Source: Chrysopilus asiliformis (taxonomy: Eukaryota > Arthropoda > Insecta > Diptera > Rhagionidae). Taken from it: DNA of 64,000 nt. Below are positions 1-12,563 of this stretch, piece by piece. Numbering within the stretch: the stretch's first letter is position 1; every line of letters begins with the position of its first letter. The notes beneath the pieces were generated by a model, which had not been told where the DNA came from, did not search any database, and saw only the letters and a program-made list of their open reading frames with translations. Both the position numbers and the translations under genes were made by a program. Where the stretch lies: assembly GCA_964034945.1 (NCBI GenBank), contig OZ035961.1, positions 64,772,244-64,836,243 of the forward strand. The letters run 5' to 3'.

Positions 1-510
1 CGTAGGCCATGGAAATATGATTTATATTAGCAATAGCTCAAAATACTTCTCGAAATTTAAGTTTATATAAAATTTTAAAATTGTTATAAAAGCAAAAATT
101 TAAAACAAATACATCTAGACAATTTTTATTGGTTTTTTAGAGTTTTTCTAGAGTATTTTTTGACCGAGAAGGGTTATATTTACAGCCCAAAAGTCAATCC
201 TGTTAAGGATTTTTTTTTTTTATAAAATTACGAGATTTAGATATTTCTTGACTCCTATGTAATAAGCATAAAAAAACGATTTTGGTTGCATGATAGTTAA
301 AAAATAATCTAGTACCACATTATCTCAATCTAGTACCCTTTTTGGGCAAAAATAGTACCTTTTACACATCCTCAAGTCCCACCCCTGGATGCTACTGTGG
401 GCACTGGTTATCTGAGTATGTTTATTTGTGCTTTTAGCTTTCCTGGGCCACTTTGGCAGAAGACGAGTTATATTGGGCTACAAATAAATAAAATATGCTT
501 ACCCTAAACA
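1..510. other. AT-rich sequence, nothing recognised
   Basis: AT-rich DNA with short homopolymer runs. No long open frame, inverted repeat or known motif was seen on either strand before the TIR element that begins at 513. Confidence 0.5.
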
Positions 511-512
511 TA

Positions 513-1695
513 GGGCTGCCAAAAATATGCACTAAAAAATGCGCAATATGCGCATATAATATGCACTAAAAATTGCAAAATATGCACTTTAAAAACATTC
601 AAAATCCGATTTATAGTATATTTCATCCAAAATAGTGAACGGAACTTGTTAAAATGTGATTAATTCGACTTTTGTGGAAAACAAAAATAAATTAAATACC
701 ATTGAATATTCAATACTTCATATTGTCTATGGTATAATCGGGGTTAAAATTTGTAGAAAAATATCAGTTGTGGCCAGCACAAAACTTCCTTCCACAAAAT
801 CTACGACCCTGCGCAATTGACGCTATAGCCCTATCGTTTTGTCAACCAAAGATGACCTCAAAACGTCCAACACTTGAGATAACTTGGAAACGGTAAAAGA
901 TATCGATTTACGGTAAAAGGTAAAAATGTGGAAAATTTTTTGCCTTTAATTCGTTTTTCAATTTTTTTTCGAAAAACTGTTAGTTTGCAAGTAATTCGCA
1001 AAAATATATTTTTTACATTTTAATAAAAATATCTCAATGACGGTAAAAGATAACGGTAGAAGAAAGAATTGTGCAGAATGCCATTCTCATTAATTCATCT
1101 CACATATACAGTAAGCAAAAAACCATTTATTTTCGAGATAATGGCAAAAAACTATTTTTTTCTTTGAAATAACGGTGTATCTTGATAACAGTTGGAAATA
1201 TCGAGTTATAGCAAAAGACAAGTGTAGGAATTTTTATTTTCTCCAGGTTTTGTCATACTTAACACTACTAAAAATGCGTAGTTTCGTACAGTACGCAGAC
1301 TAACAGACAGAAAGACCTTTTTGTAATATGACATCAATCGACTAAGGACTGATCGGGAAATGTTTTTTTAGGCAAAATTAAGAGGTTGAAATTTTTCATG
1401 AATACAATACTTTTTTTATATACTTCGTAGAAAGTAAAAACACACATTTATTTATTTTTAATATTTATTCTAGCTGAAACAGACCAAAAAAAAATTTGGT
1501 TTTCATAAAAGTTGTGAAATATGCATCTAAATATGCATTTATATGCAAATATGCACTAACGTGTCAATTATGCGAAATATGCAACAACAAGTGACCTTCA
1601 TTCGCTTCTAAACTTATTGATTCGGATGAATAAATAACTCCCGCAGCCGAAATCATAACGAGAAGAAATATGCAAATGCATATTCTTGGCAGCCC
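513..1695. mobile_element. TA-flanked TIR element (GGGCTGCCAA ends)
   Basis: The ends are inverted copies of GGGCTGCCAANAATATGCA, one mismatch apart, and are flanked by TA at 511-512 and 1696-1697. Both subterminal regions are packed with repeated ATATGCA/ATGCATAT words. The TA duplication is typical of Tc1/mariner-type elements. No transposase is visible, so it would be non-autonomous. About 690 bp in the middle belongs to another repeat family (see 757-1440) and looks like a later insertion. Confidence 0.6.
757..1440 (+). repeat. Repeat family X, copy 1 (ACAG-box repeat)
   Basis: Matches 19815-20690 over most of its length, starting near ATATCAGTTGTGG and ending with the block that reads TTCATGAATACAATACTTT. 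It contains several phrases of the type 'ATATCTCAATGACGGTAAA' and a short ACAGACAGAAAGACC box near the 3' end. It is non-coding. It lies inside the TA-flanked TIR element, which suggests it arrived later. Confidence 0.6.
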
Positions 1696-1697
1696 TA

Positions 1698-4486
1698 CTG
1701 ATTAGTAAAAAACGTAGAATACATTACATACTTGGTTAACAATTTTAAGTAATTCAAACTTCATTAATTCATAAAGTTTGTAAATATATAAGTTTTTTTT
1801 GAGCCACATTCAAACACGTCCTGGGTCGCATGGTTGGACAAGACTGTTTTAAAACTTTTGCAGCGCCCTACGGGGTATCCAATCATTCCCCAATGTCGAC
1901 AATTCATCGACATAAGTGGAAAATAAGTAGCCGTCGCGCCCAACATTTCGACCAATAAGTCCTTATATCATCATATCTTAATTACCCGAGAAGCAGATCT
2001 CGAACATCTCTTCCTGGGGGCTGGAGCATTTGTTAAAAAACAAGAAGCAGTGTAAAACAGTTTAAAATTAATATTGGGATTTCCTCCTTTACTTGACAAT
2101 GTCCTCCTAATACATTTGTATGTTCTAATACATACCTAATACAAATGAAATTCTTCTTCACTAAAGGCAGTCGAATCCAAGGAATCAAACACAATATTTT
2201 TTTCTATTTTGGATTCAGCAATTCAAATCTGACTACGTTTAGCAGATCACAAAATTGCTCGAAAGCTGCTCTTTTACTGTATCTACACAAAGAACCTTTG
2301 CTACTCAATCACAAAACTCTTAAAATAAAAATATCCTAGTCCAACACAAGTTCTCAGAGCAAGCAACTTTAGAGTAACTTTAGACAAAAAGCTAATTTTT
2401 TGACGTGGATACGTCTTAGATTTTGGTTATAGGGGTACAAATTAGAACATCTGCTTGCTGCCATGATAACAAATTTGCAATCGATGATACTCGATAGTTT
2501 GTGGTGACACCCGAATAGAAACTGTGTTATAAGATGCGGCCTACATTAAAACATTGTTTAGGGTATATTACTAGGTTCAATTATTTTTTTAAAAATCAAA
2601 ATGTAAATTTTCACTGCCGCTGTTATGCTGTGTTTGCTGCTTGTAATACAGATTTCACATTTATACTCTTTTTATGCTTTCTTTGTGTGTATTCTTTTAT
2701 GCTTTCTCTTTCGTTCTTTAAAGAGAGAAATTGAGCTCCGCGGTACTGTTCGTAGGAGTCGGAACGATCGATGCACATTTTTCGTTCTCCCTCCCAAGTT
2801 AAGAGCCTATCCTAGAGAATCGCTGTTTTGAAGCATCTTTGGTACACTTGATTGAGAAAACTATAAGAGATAGCGCAATGGAATTTTCGCTATTTTGTTA
2901 TGATAAGTTTAAACTAAAATTTGCGTGTTTCACTTTTTTTATTTTCAACCCCATTATTTATAAATTTCATTACAAAGTTAGATAATTTCGTAATTTTTAC
3001 CATCTTTGGTACACTAGATCGTAATATCCGTGCAAGATGGAATAACAAAATGTTCTACAAAAATGGACAGCATAATATTTTTAACACTTTGCCTGTTTAG
3101 AATTAAAAAAAAAACTGCGTGAAAACTAAGTAATAGTAGTTTTATTGAAAGTCAAAATGCCACTTTTTTAACCGCCATTTTCATATCAATTTATTTTTAT
3201 GTATGGCGTGAAATTCATGCAATAGTTAAAATGTTCATTAATCTATCAATTGATATTAAAAAAAATCAATATAAGTGGGTGAAATATGTAGAAATAATTG
3301 AATAAAAGAGTAAAGAAAATCAATGAAATCCAACATTTTAGTTTATGGTTTGGGTCAAAGGTATTGACTAGTTCTCTCAAGTTTCGACCGTGTCGCTAGT
3401 TGTATCTGTGGTAAATGATCAATGAACTTTTTGGACGCATACACCCTTAGTATAACATGTATGTGCCTCGGTTCGCCGAATGAAATTTCGGCAAACTTTC
3501 GGGATTTGTCGATTATTTAGCCGTTCATTTAGAATTTGATATATAAACAATATTCCGAACAGGGGCGTGGCGTGAGTTTTGAAGCTAGGGATGCAAATTT
3601 TAATTTTTTGGAATTTAATTGCCAACTTAAGGTTTTTATGTTATTAATAAAGGTATTTTTTGTGTTGTGCAAAAATACATCTCTCGTTAGCTACTTAAAT
3701 GAATGACAATACAATAATAAAAAGTTCAAAACTTTAAAATAACTTGTACTTTATGATTATGAAAAATTTATCCGATCTTTGATCCCCAGACTACGAAATT
3801 ATAATGTGTTTGTTTTTTATTCGAGACCCTTATATATCCGCGTCGAGAGAAAAAGTAAATTAATGATCTTTTTGTATAAAAAATACTGTTATAAAATAAA
3901 ATATTTACGATTGTCCGCATAAACCCGGATACACCAAGATCGTTCTTAACTCAGAATTGCTAATTCTGAAGAGAATTAAACAGCTCTATGAAGATTATTT
4001 AAATCGCTGTAACTTACAGATTGCCAAACGTTGTTATCCTTCGAAAAAAGTAAACAAGGCCAACAAAATAACTTTTGCTTATTTGCACAACCGCTAAGCC
4101 AATTAAAATCTTCGTAAACTTTGACCGCAAATTGTCTCGTACAACTTTTATTTACTGTTGTTATATTTAACTTTTGTTTTGGTCTCCCGCGATCAAGAAT
4201 ACACTCATACCTCGCTTTACGGCCTAGATACGTTCCGGGAAAGTTGGCCGTAAAGCGAAAAGCCGTATAACGAATCCATTATTTTCATACAAACCCATAC
4301 AAATTCAATAGGATCCGTTCCAATTTTTTTTAAATAACGTAGTTTTTAGTTTAAAATGCATTTTTTTCTTTTTATTACATTTAAAAATGCTTACATACAA
4401 AATAAAACTACATAACAAGTAATATAAGGATAACTCCAATAACAAAAAAAATTCATATGTACATAAAAAGATAATTTTAAAAAAAA
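1698..4486. other. Unassigned AT-rich region
   Basis: No coding region was recognised. The phrase CATCTTTGGTACAC occurs twice (near 2830 and 3001). Around 4205-4290 the sequence TACACTCATACCTCGCTTTACGG, followed by an inverted ACGGCC/GGCCGT pair, resembles one end of a pogo/Tigger-type element, but no matching second end was found. Confidence 0.4.
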
Positions 4487-5025
4487 CATAACAAAAGCTA
4501 TAATTGCCAATCTGGCAATCATTGGAGACCCGTATGGTGATATTCGTATAAAAATTCGAACAGTTATACCAAAATTCCACTTTGAAGTCAAACTTTCCAA
4601 TAAGATTTTTTAAAATTTATTCCAATTGGATTTTGATGTATAGAACTTTAATGTAGAATCATGTCCTAAACAACATTTGTTCTGGCACTTTTTTGATAAG
4701 ATGCACCGTTTTTGCGATATTTACAAAAAACGTTTTCGTTCGTATGGGGGGTACCCCCCCTAATGGTCCATTTTCGCCCATTAACGAACTTAGCCTCGCA
4801 TTTTACGAAATACGGATCTGTGCAAAATTTCAAGTCTCTAGCTCAATCCGTGCGCCCGCAATCCGCGCCACAGACGGACAGACGGACGGACATGCAAAAT
4901 TCAATTTTTTTTATCATTCTAAACACACTGGTGTAATTCATTTTTATGTGTGATGACGGGATCTTAGCGTTACAAACGGTAAGGCAAAGTTAGTATACCC
5001 TTTGGTTTCACCATACGGGTATAAA
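4487..5025 (+). repeat. Repeat family A, full-length copy 1
   Basis: Starts CATAACAAAAGCTATAATTG and ends ACCATACGGGTATAAAA, like the other full copies in this window. Internal landmarks are the palindrome TTGCCAATCTGGCAA at the 5' end, a GGGGGGTACCCCCCC palindrome in the middle, a CAGACGGA tract and a terminal hairpin with TATACCC/GGGTATA arms. Open frames across it are by-products of the repeat. Confidence 0.8.
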
Positions 5026-5395
5026 AATAATTAATTTTTGCATGTCCGTCCGTCCGTCTGTGGCGCGGATTGCGGGCGCACGGATTGAGCTACAGACTTG
5101 AAATTTTGCGCAGTTTCGTTTTTCGTAAAATGCGAGGCTAAGTTCGTTCATGAGCAAAAATAGACTATTAGAAGGGGATACCCCCCATACGAACGAAAAC
5201 GTTTTTGGTGAAAAACGGTGCATTTTATCAAAAAAGTACAAGAACGAAAGTTGTTTAGGATATGATTCTACATAAATCTCCCATACATTAAAATCCGATT
5301 GGAATAAATTTTAAAAAATCTTATTGAAAAGTTTGCCTTTAGAGTGGAATTTGGATACAACTGTTCGCCATTCACTTAAATCACCATACCATAAC
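5026..5395 (-). repeat. Repeat family A, partial inverted copy
   Basis: Reads as the reverse complement of family A, from the CAGACGGA tract back towards the CCGTATGGTGAT block. It joins the 3' end of the preceding copy tail to tail. The 3' hairpin portion is missing, so this copy was truncated or the pair arose by a rearrangement. Confidence 0.75.
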
Positions 5396-6524
5396 CACAT
5401 TTTAAAATTTAATAGAATAGAATACTATTATTTATTAACATGAATTTGTGAAAACAGGCAACAATGGATAAATTTTCAATGTCCAAATGAAGAAATTAGG
5501 CAACATAAGCGTTTCATGGCACACATTTAAAAAGAGAAGCTTTCGATCAAGCTTTTGTATCGGTTAATCGAAAATGAAATGGCGCCACTATCTAACTCTG
5601 AGCTTTTTTTCCTTAGGATAGCCTCTTAAGAACGAAATTGTTTCTATTTAGGTTTTCGTTCTTTGTTCAAAGCGGTTTGTGGGTCTCGCATAAAAATGAA
5701 TGAAAGCCTCAAGCGATGGCTGTTGGGTATGATACACACACACATATAAGTATGTATTTCATTAGTAAGAGAGCGATATTTCGCTCCCAGCATTAAAGTT
5801 CTGTTCTCAAAGAACGTAAAAACAAAACGCAAATGTAAAGATCTTAAGAGCAAGAACGTAAAAAACATAATTTCGTTCTTGTTCTTTGGGGGGTTTACTG
5901 AAATGCTGAATTTTTATTTTCCATTGATTTCAATTCCTTCTTGGGAGCAAAACGAAAGACTAGAAATGGGTGCGTTTTGAACACTGTATGTATGATATTT
6001 ATTTCATAATTATAAACCAATTTTAAATAAAATTATTTTTAAATATAAATTTGTTTCCTGAATTTCCTTTTCACTAAAATTCTTACTTAAATATGTATTG
6101 GCGATCGTTGTAAGCGGATCCACGTCTTCTGGCCGTCTCTACGAGACAAGCACCTTCATTTTTCTTTATGATATTAAATGTATTTCAAATATTAAAAGGG
6201 ACCTATGTCGAATGTCTAGTACTGTATAGAATGTCGTGCAGTTATCCCAGAATCTTTTGTATAATATGGAAACAGGCTTTGACTTTTGATTATATGTAAT
6301 ATCTTTTGACCTAATGAAGTCAACCTTTGTCTGAAACATTGAAATACTTAATCTTATTGAATACCATTTTTTAGGAAATGGTGTCAAATACTATACCCTT
6401 ACCCAATACGTCACATGTCAGACATAAAACTACTCAATCTCTTGATAAAAGATCAAATAAACTGTAAACAAAGATGGAAATACTTTAAAAAATAAACATT
6501 AAAAATGGCATACAATAGTATATT
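5396..6524. other. Unassigned region with AAGAACGAAA words
   Basis: No gene was recognised. The words AAGAACGAAA, AGAACGTAAAAA and their complements recur between 5590 and 5890 on both strands, as they do near 2700-2770. This suggests remnants of one repeat, but I could not define its ends. Confidence 0.35.
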
Positions 6525-6635
6525 ACGCAACAAGGGGCGAAAGTCAACAATTTCAAGAGTGTGAAGTTAGCTGCACGAGCGAAGCGAGGGCAGATATCAC
6601 ACGAGTGAAATCGTTGACTCGCTCCGAGTTGCGTA

Positions 6636-7149
6636 TACAATTTTTCATAACAAATTCATTGAAAATATGCCTTGAGATGCCATTCAAGCGCGATTTTGGT
6701 ATTGAAGAGTAATGCAAAAGGGGGTCTGGGGGGCGAGGCCTCCCATGCGGGGTCCAGGGGCGGAGCCCCGGTCAGGGGGTTCGGGGGGCGAAGCCCCCTG
6801 ATTTCAGCAGAAGTGAATTTTTAAAAGAAACAAAACAACTATATTCTATAAATTCGTTTTATTACCAAGAAATGTTGGTCAAAACAGATTTTAATTTTTA
6901 AATTTCTTTCCTTTGAAATAAAAAATCAACATAACAAAAAATGGAAATCGACAATGCGCAACTATTGTAAATCACACTGCGCTCGTACAGCCAACTTCAC
7001 TCGTTCAGTTTCATTCATAAACGTCGCGAAAACCCAGTTTCGGCCTGCTAATCGCACTTTCGCCCCTAGGGCCGAAAACGCAACTTTCGACCCGCTACGG
7101 AGGCATCGAAAGGCATATTTTCGATGCATGTGTTATGAAAAATATTATT
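6636..7149. mobile_element. Inverted-repeat element with GC-rich centre
   Basis: ATTTTTCATAACAAATTCAT..GAAAATATGCC at 6640-6673 is repeated in inverted form at 7110-7148. The interior holds a GC-rich island (6718-6803) and, on the right, sequence rich in CGAAAACGC, GCCCCTAGGGCC and TTTCGACCCGCT. The flanking DNA at 6525-6635 carries related GCGAAGCGAG words. Superfamily is not assigned and no transposase is visible. Confidence 0.4.
6718..6803. repeat. GC-rich island of GGGGTCT/GGGGCGGAGCCCC repeats
   Basis: About 85 bp built of degenerate tandem units such as GGGGGGCGAGGCCTCCC, GGGGCGGAGCCCC and GGGGGGCGAAGCCCCC. Each is a small palindrome separated by GGTC(C/A)GGGG. It is far richer in G+C than anything else nearby. 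Confidence 0.6.
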
Positions 7150-7317
7150 TCAGGCTGTTACTTGTTTCCTAAATTGATTGTGGTGATTCAATCAAAGCAA
7201 GTATACGGTACACAAAATCGTTTAATCGGCTTTATGTGGTATTTTTGAAATTCCTTCAATACGCAAAAGCGATTACATCTGTCCGAAAAAAAATCAATAA
7301 AAGCTATTGCATACTGA

Positions 7318-8476
7318 AAATTATAACAAAAGCTATAATTACCATTCTTGCATTTTACGAAAAACGAATCTGCGTAAAATTTAAAGGCTCTAGATCAGTG
7401 GTTCCCAAACTCTTTTGGCCCACGGACCCCTTTTCATAGTCAAAACTTGCCCACGGACCCCTTTTCATAGTCAAAACTTGCCCACGGAACTTGGGTGAAA
7501 AACTACATAAATGCATAATAGAAAAATTACAAATTTAACTTTAATGTCTTGAATGGTAAATGGTGATGTAAAAATAAAATATAAATAAAATATTTTGTTG
7601 AAGAAGTATTTATTGAATCTCCGCCGAAGACGCGGCCTTTTATATTCGCGGCTCGTTTGCCAACGTTCCTGTATGTTCGGCCGAGGTCTCGAACGTTCTC
7701 GTGTGCAGATCTCAAACATTCTCAAAGCGTTCACGCCAGATCTCGAATGTCCTTGCAACTTCTTACCCGTGGACCGTTACAATATCAAAAATTTTATTTG
7801 CAACAAACCACTGTTAATTATAATAAAAATTGAATGCTGCAATGTAACGCTCTCTTGAATTAATTATTTGAGATGTGAGGATAAAATTTCATGTAAATGT
7901 CACATATTGTGTAGGTACTCATTTTGTACCAATTAATTCACAACAGAATATAATAATACAGTAATATACAGTAATTCCAAACATTCGCGGATTTGGTTAT
8001 TCGCAGAAGTAAACAAATTAAACAAAAATATAAAATAGTAGGTAAGCAATAACTTTTAGGGTGCATTATATTAAATAATAAAACCCAATATGTCTAACTA
8101 TAAATAGACGTAAAAATCGCTAATAATTTATTCATTGTTATTTATTTTAACTTCCATATTAATAAAAATGTGTCACCATTTTTTTATTTCATATTAAACC
8201 TTGCGCGGACCCCCTGACGTTGTTCAGGGACCCCCAAATCAATTTTAATTTTCCACGGACCCCCTGAATGATCCCGGGGACCCCTGGGGGTCCGTAGGGA
8301 CCACTTTGGGAACCACTGCTCTAGATCAATCCGTGCGCCCGCAATCCGCGCCACAGACGGACAGACGGACGGACAGAAATGCAAAATTCAATTATTTTTT
8401 TATCACTGATGTAATTCATTTTTGTGTGTGATGACGGGATCTTGGCGTTATAAACGGTAAGGCAAGTTTAATATAA
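7318..8476 (+). repeat. Repeat family A, partial copy split by a hAT insertion
   Basis: 7318-7395 carries the family A start (ATAACAAAAGCTATAATTACC) fused by an internal deletion to the TTGCATTTTACGAAAAACG block. 8319-8476 continues with AATCCGTGCGCCCGC, the CAGACGGA tract and GATGACGGGATCTTGGCG. The two halves join at the CTCTAGAT duplicated by the hAT element. Confidence 0.8.
7396..8318. mobile_element. hAT non-autonomous element, copy 1 (923 bp)
   Basis: Perfect terminal inverted repeats CAGTGGTTCCCAAA / TTTGGGAACCACTG, flanked by an exact 8-bp duplication CTCTAGAT (7388-7395 and 8319-8326). An 8-bp duplication and CAGTGG-type ends are hallmarks of the hAT superfamily. The ends carry repeated CCACGGACCCC / GGGGTCCG words, likely transposase-binding repeats. 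No transposase frame is present. The 62-95 aa open frames overlap on both strands and are not credible genes. A second copy in opposite orientation is at 23585-25223. Confidence 0.88.
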
Positions 8477-8584
8477 TTGAATTTGAACTTTGGAATACAA
8501 TAACCAAACCATACTACAAACAATATTGGTATCTCAGCTCATGGTGTTCTTATGCTCACGAATGCAATTCGCTCTTATTCCATA

Positions 8585-9569
8585 TAGGGGCTGCATTACC
8601 GGTAACCGGTTTTACCGGCCAATTTTATTACCGAAATTACCGGTAAATTAAAAAAAAATACCGGTAATTTCGGTAATTTTTTTGTATTAGTTTGGCGGGC
8701 TTAGCGGTCCAATTTTAAGAAACAAAAACAAAAGTTGTGTTTAAATTTTCCAGCCTGACGTTTCGAGCCTTGTTTTGGCTCATCTTCAGAGGCGTTAAAC
8801 GATCATTTGAATGCACTATAACTGTTAATATTTAGCCGTAAAAACTTTGTCGAAATGTTATATTAAAAATGAGCCAAAACAAGGCTCGAAACGTCAGGCT
8901 GAAAATTAAAACACAACTTCTGGTATTTTTTTTTTTCTAAATGAAGACCTCGGTGCAAAAAGCGGTCATCTCCACTTTTTCAAATATTTCAGGAAAGACA
9001 AAAAAGATATTAGCATGAAATTTTTGCTCTGGGACAAAGTTAAATAAAAATCAAAAAATTTTTGAAAAAAAAATTCTGCGTCAAATTATATGAAACAATG
9101 CCTTCAGTAATCTCCTTTTTTTTTAATAACAAACTGAAGTATGTAAGAGCAAACTGAAGTATACTTCTAGTACATGTACATAAGTAAATGATAAAATATG
9201 TAATATGCAATATACATATTACATTAGAGAAAAAAAAAACAAAACAAAACAGAAAAGAAAAAACAACCATATTTGTCATTGGTAGCCATAATTAATGTAT
9301 TTGGGTTTTATTATTGAATTGTTATAATTATGTTTTCTTGTTTTCTTGATAAATGAATTAAAATTTTATGATTTACACTATAAATATTATAAAATTATTG
9401 TTACTTATTTCTCCGCACGTTTTTTTCCTCCCACCGTCACTAATATGCTATACATGATTTTATTTTATCTAAAAAGCGATTTACCGGTAATTTACCGGTA
9501 CACCGGTTTTTACTAAAAATATTTACCGTTTACCGGTAAAGCCGAAATTCGGTAATTTTGCAGGCCCTA
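8585..9569. mobile_element. hAT-like element with CCGGTAA repeats
   Basis: Ends TAGGGGCTGCATTACCGG / GGTAATTTTGCAGGCCCTA, with an 8-bp duplication ATTCCATA at 8577-8584 and 9570-9577. Both termini are filled with TTACCGGTAA palindromes. The 8-bp duplication supports hAT. The interior has a separate fold-back insertion and no recognisable transposase. A related, larger and decayed element at about 57890-59355 carries a BED-finger frame. Confidence 0.8.
8730..8930. repeat. Fold-back sequence inside the hAT-like element
   Basis: Arms of about 55 bp (8730-8784 and 8870-8930). The innermost 33 bp are a perfect inverted match, including GACGTTTCGAGCC and GGCTCGAAACGTC. The loop is about 85 bp. GAGCC..GGCTCGAAACGTC motifs of this kind are common in animal repeats. 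It is probably a small nested insertion. Confidence 0.6.
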
Positions 9570-9753
9570 ATTCCATATCGCTCAGCCAATTAACCCAAGC
9601 ACTTTTGTCGGTTATTCGATGATCTGCTGATCGTTGAAAATTGTATCATGCGCTTCTTTGATTGTTGGCTATCTGTATATTGTTTGTGCTATATACGACT
9701 TCGGAAAACCTGCTAAAGAAGTTACCAGTCTGTTTGCTGAAGTTGGAGTGAAA

Positions 9754-9786
9754 CATAACAAAAGCTATAATTGCCAATCTGGCAAC
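9754..9786 (+). repeat. Repeat family A, 5' end fragment
   Basis: Only the first ~33 bp of family A are present (CATAACAAAAGCTATAATTG plus the TTGCCAATCTGGCAA palindrome), after which the sequence diverges. Confidence 0.6.
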
Positions 9787-10168
9787 TCAGCTTTGAAAAA
9801 TAATCCCCCAAAGCAGCAGATATGCATGCGGTTGGCAGCGCACACGAGCAGCGGAGCATGTCGCTTGGCCGAAGAAAAACATTCAATTCATTTTCAAACT
9901 CTCCGATCAACACGAAGTTTTACCGAAATCGTAGTTTTCTATCAACTTTTGGGAAAGTACCGCTAGCTACAACGGTTACCTCCCATACAATTTTTCTTAA
10001 ATACAAATTTCTCGAACATTGCGCTTGTGAGAAAAAATGCATATAATCAAAGTTAAAGGAAATAATATTGCCTACATTTTTAATTTTAGGTGAACTCCAC
10101 CTCAACTCATCCTCTCATTTACAGTTAAGTTCGATTTCTTAACTTTGCTCGATTGGATATTGTTAGGG
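9787..10168. other. Unassigned sequence
   Basis: Mixed-composition DNA between the family A fragment and the long inverted repeat. Short open frames occur on both strands but show no recognisable domain. Confidence 0.35.
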
Positions 10169-10948
10169 ATCTTAAAAAAAGTACCCGTATTTTTTTGTTT
10201 CGCGGAATAAATTCCAGTAGGCGGAGAGGAGGGGGTCAAAGTCGGCGAAAACTCGAAATCACAAAAACTTTAAAAATTTGTGACGGCTTAACCGATTGAA
10301 ATGATATTGAACATTTTCGAAAGGTAATTCCTTGTCACAAAAAAATATTTTTTGACTTCCTCTCCCTACCCCTCACCGTCATATTGTAAAATTCAATTTA
10401 GTGACAATAAAAATAAAATTTGGGGGTAAATGCGTTATTTAAAAAAAAAATCAAAAAAAAATCGAATACAAGAAAATTGTATATATTTTACTGATTTTAG
10501 ATTGGTTTTTACGTTTTCTGTACATAATATTAACTCAAAAGATTTAGGAGTTTAAAATTAATTAGAAATTCATTTAAAAGAAAAAGTTTTTTTTTCTTTG
10601 AGAAAGTTTCCGTCTGGAATAAATCTGTGAAAATTTTGAGTTTCTGGAAGTATTTTGACACTTTTAAACCTTTGAAGTTGTTGCTGTTTTTCATGAGATA
10701 TTTTAAATTTCGTCACTAAATTGAATTTTACAATATGACGGTGAGGGGGAGGGAGAGGAAGTCAAAAAATATTTTTTTGTGACAAGGAATTACCTTTCGA
10801 AAATGTTCAATATCATTTCAATCGGTTAAGCCGTCACAAATTTTTAAAGTTTTTGTGATTTCGAGTTTTCGCCGACTTTGACCCCCTCCTCTCCGCCTAC
10901 TGGAATTTATTCCCCGAAACAAAAAAATACGGGTATCTTTTTTTTAGG
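10169..10948. mobile_element. Long inverted-repeat element (two ~235-bp arms)
   Basis: Left arm about 10169-10407 and right arm about 10711-10948 are near-identical reverse complements (for example GGCGGAGAGGAGGGGGTC against GACCCCCTCCTCTCCGCC), separated by ~300 bp of AT-rich spacer. The ends read TACCCGTATTTTTTTG / CAAAAAAATACGGGTA. No target duplication could be fixed because both flanks are A/T runs. It would form a very stable hairpin. Superfamily unknown. Confidence 0.7.
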
Positions 10949-12559
10949 TACATCCAAATGAAAAAAGTTAAAAAAAAGGTGACTTTCGAGCTCCATTCAA
11001 GTCGAGTATGAAGTTTTTACATATCTCTAACGGTTCATGAGATAATTTGAAAAACATTATTTTTCACATATTTTTTCGGAAACTTTAAATATGGCAGAAG
11101 AAAGTCATGTAATGCTCATATCTCTTTTTTGAATTGTTTAAATCATACTTTAAATTGTTTAAATAAAATACATTTACTTGCTTTATCAAACTACAATTCT
11201 GTGGAAATTTGATAAAACTTGAGACTTACATTCTCAAAGCAATTTAAAAATATGAACAAAATATAACAAGATAAAATTTTTAGTTTGATGATTATTTTAA
11301 CGTTTAAAGTTCAAAATAAATTTTGAATTAACACACAAACTAAAAATTTTCTCATGTCACATATTTATTGTTAAAAATCAAAATATTCAAATCGAAAATC
11401 TGCGGAAGGAAAAAATACGCACACACAAAAAGACACAGACGCAAAATACAAACACACAAAAAAAAACACCAAACACACTTGCCCCCGCTTCGTGTCCCTT
11501 GCATAAGAATTCAACGAGAATAAAACGAACTGGAAACGAACTAGAAACGAAAACTGGTTTTAACAAAGGGCGAATGAAAGCAGCGGCATGTATAGCAAAG
11601 AATAAGTATCTGAAGAAGCGAAAGAAACCGAAATTCTCATAACCCACGTTAGAGTGAGCATATGCGATATAAAAAAAATGTTTTAAATGTGCAGGCAAAA
11701 GGTAAGTCTCTTTCTGTCATGCACACTTAAATGGTCTCTGCAAAAAAACAAAAAATCATGGAGTTTGTGCAATGTGAGAGGATGATCCAAATGACCGAAT
11801 ATTTTGAGATAAAAATTCGAAAATCACATTTTTTTTTTACATAAAAACTGTATTTAGTAACCGAACTATAAGCAAAGAAGGTCCACGAGTCATTTTTAAA
11901 TGAAATTTTTGTTAAAAAGCTGCGTTAAGCTGTTTTTTTTCTTAAATTGCTGTGACATAAACAGCAGCTTATTGGCTCACCTTAACACGAAATTTTCTCT
12001 CATCACAAACACAAACATAATGCGGCTGGCCCCCTTTGTTTACATTTTGTTGAGGCATTGAACAAATCATTTTTCGTATTTTTCACTGAGCCAAAATAGG
12101 TTTCCCCACTGAATAATAATGGCACGAATAAAATTTTTGAAATGCATTGTCACCGAATGTTTATTTGTCACCGAATGTTTCAAGAAAAACCCAGAAAGAA
12201 AATTTTTCAGGCTTCCGATACCGATGGAAAGGTAAATTTTTTGGTTTTCTTCTAAAATTGCCAATAAAAAAACAACACTTGGCGAAAAAAACAACACTTA
12301 CATCAAATTGAAATACGTCGCAACGTGAAATCACAATTTTATGTTTTGGAATCGACATATTTACCGATAAAATTTACTAAGTTTCCGCGACACTGGAGTT
12401 TGTTTTGAACTGTCAAAGCGGTATTTGAGTAGTATTGCCAGCTGTTTTCTTTTGTAGTTGAAATTAAGCGCGACAATTTAAAAGGCAATTCCTTACTATT
12501 GTGCTTTATTTTAAATACATGAAATTTGATAATTTCGGTTTCTAAAATATAATGTTCCT
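10949..12559. other. Unassigned AT-rich region
   Basis: No gene was recognised. The segment at about 11590-11627 is matched in inverted form at about 13848-13886 (shared core GTATCTGAAGAAGCGAAAG). These could be the ends of an older element that includes the THAP fragment and the TTAA MITE. Confidence 0.4.
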
Positions 12560-12563
12560 TTAA

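Noticed and set aside
8748..8903. Hammerhead-ribozyme-like GATGAGCC..GGCTCGAAACGTC
   Set aside because: The stem II and GAAAC-GTC parts fit, but the required CTGATGA core reads AAGATGA here, so the catalytic core is not satisfied.
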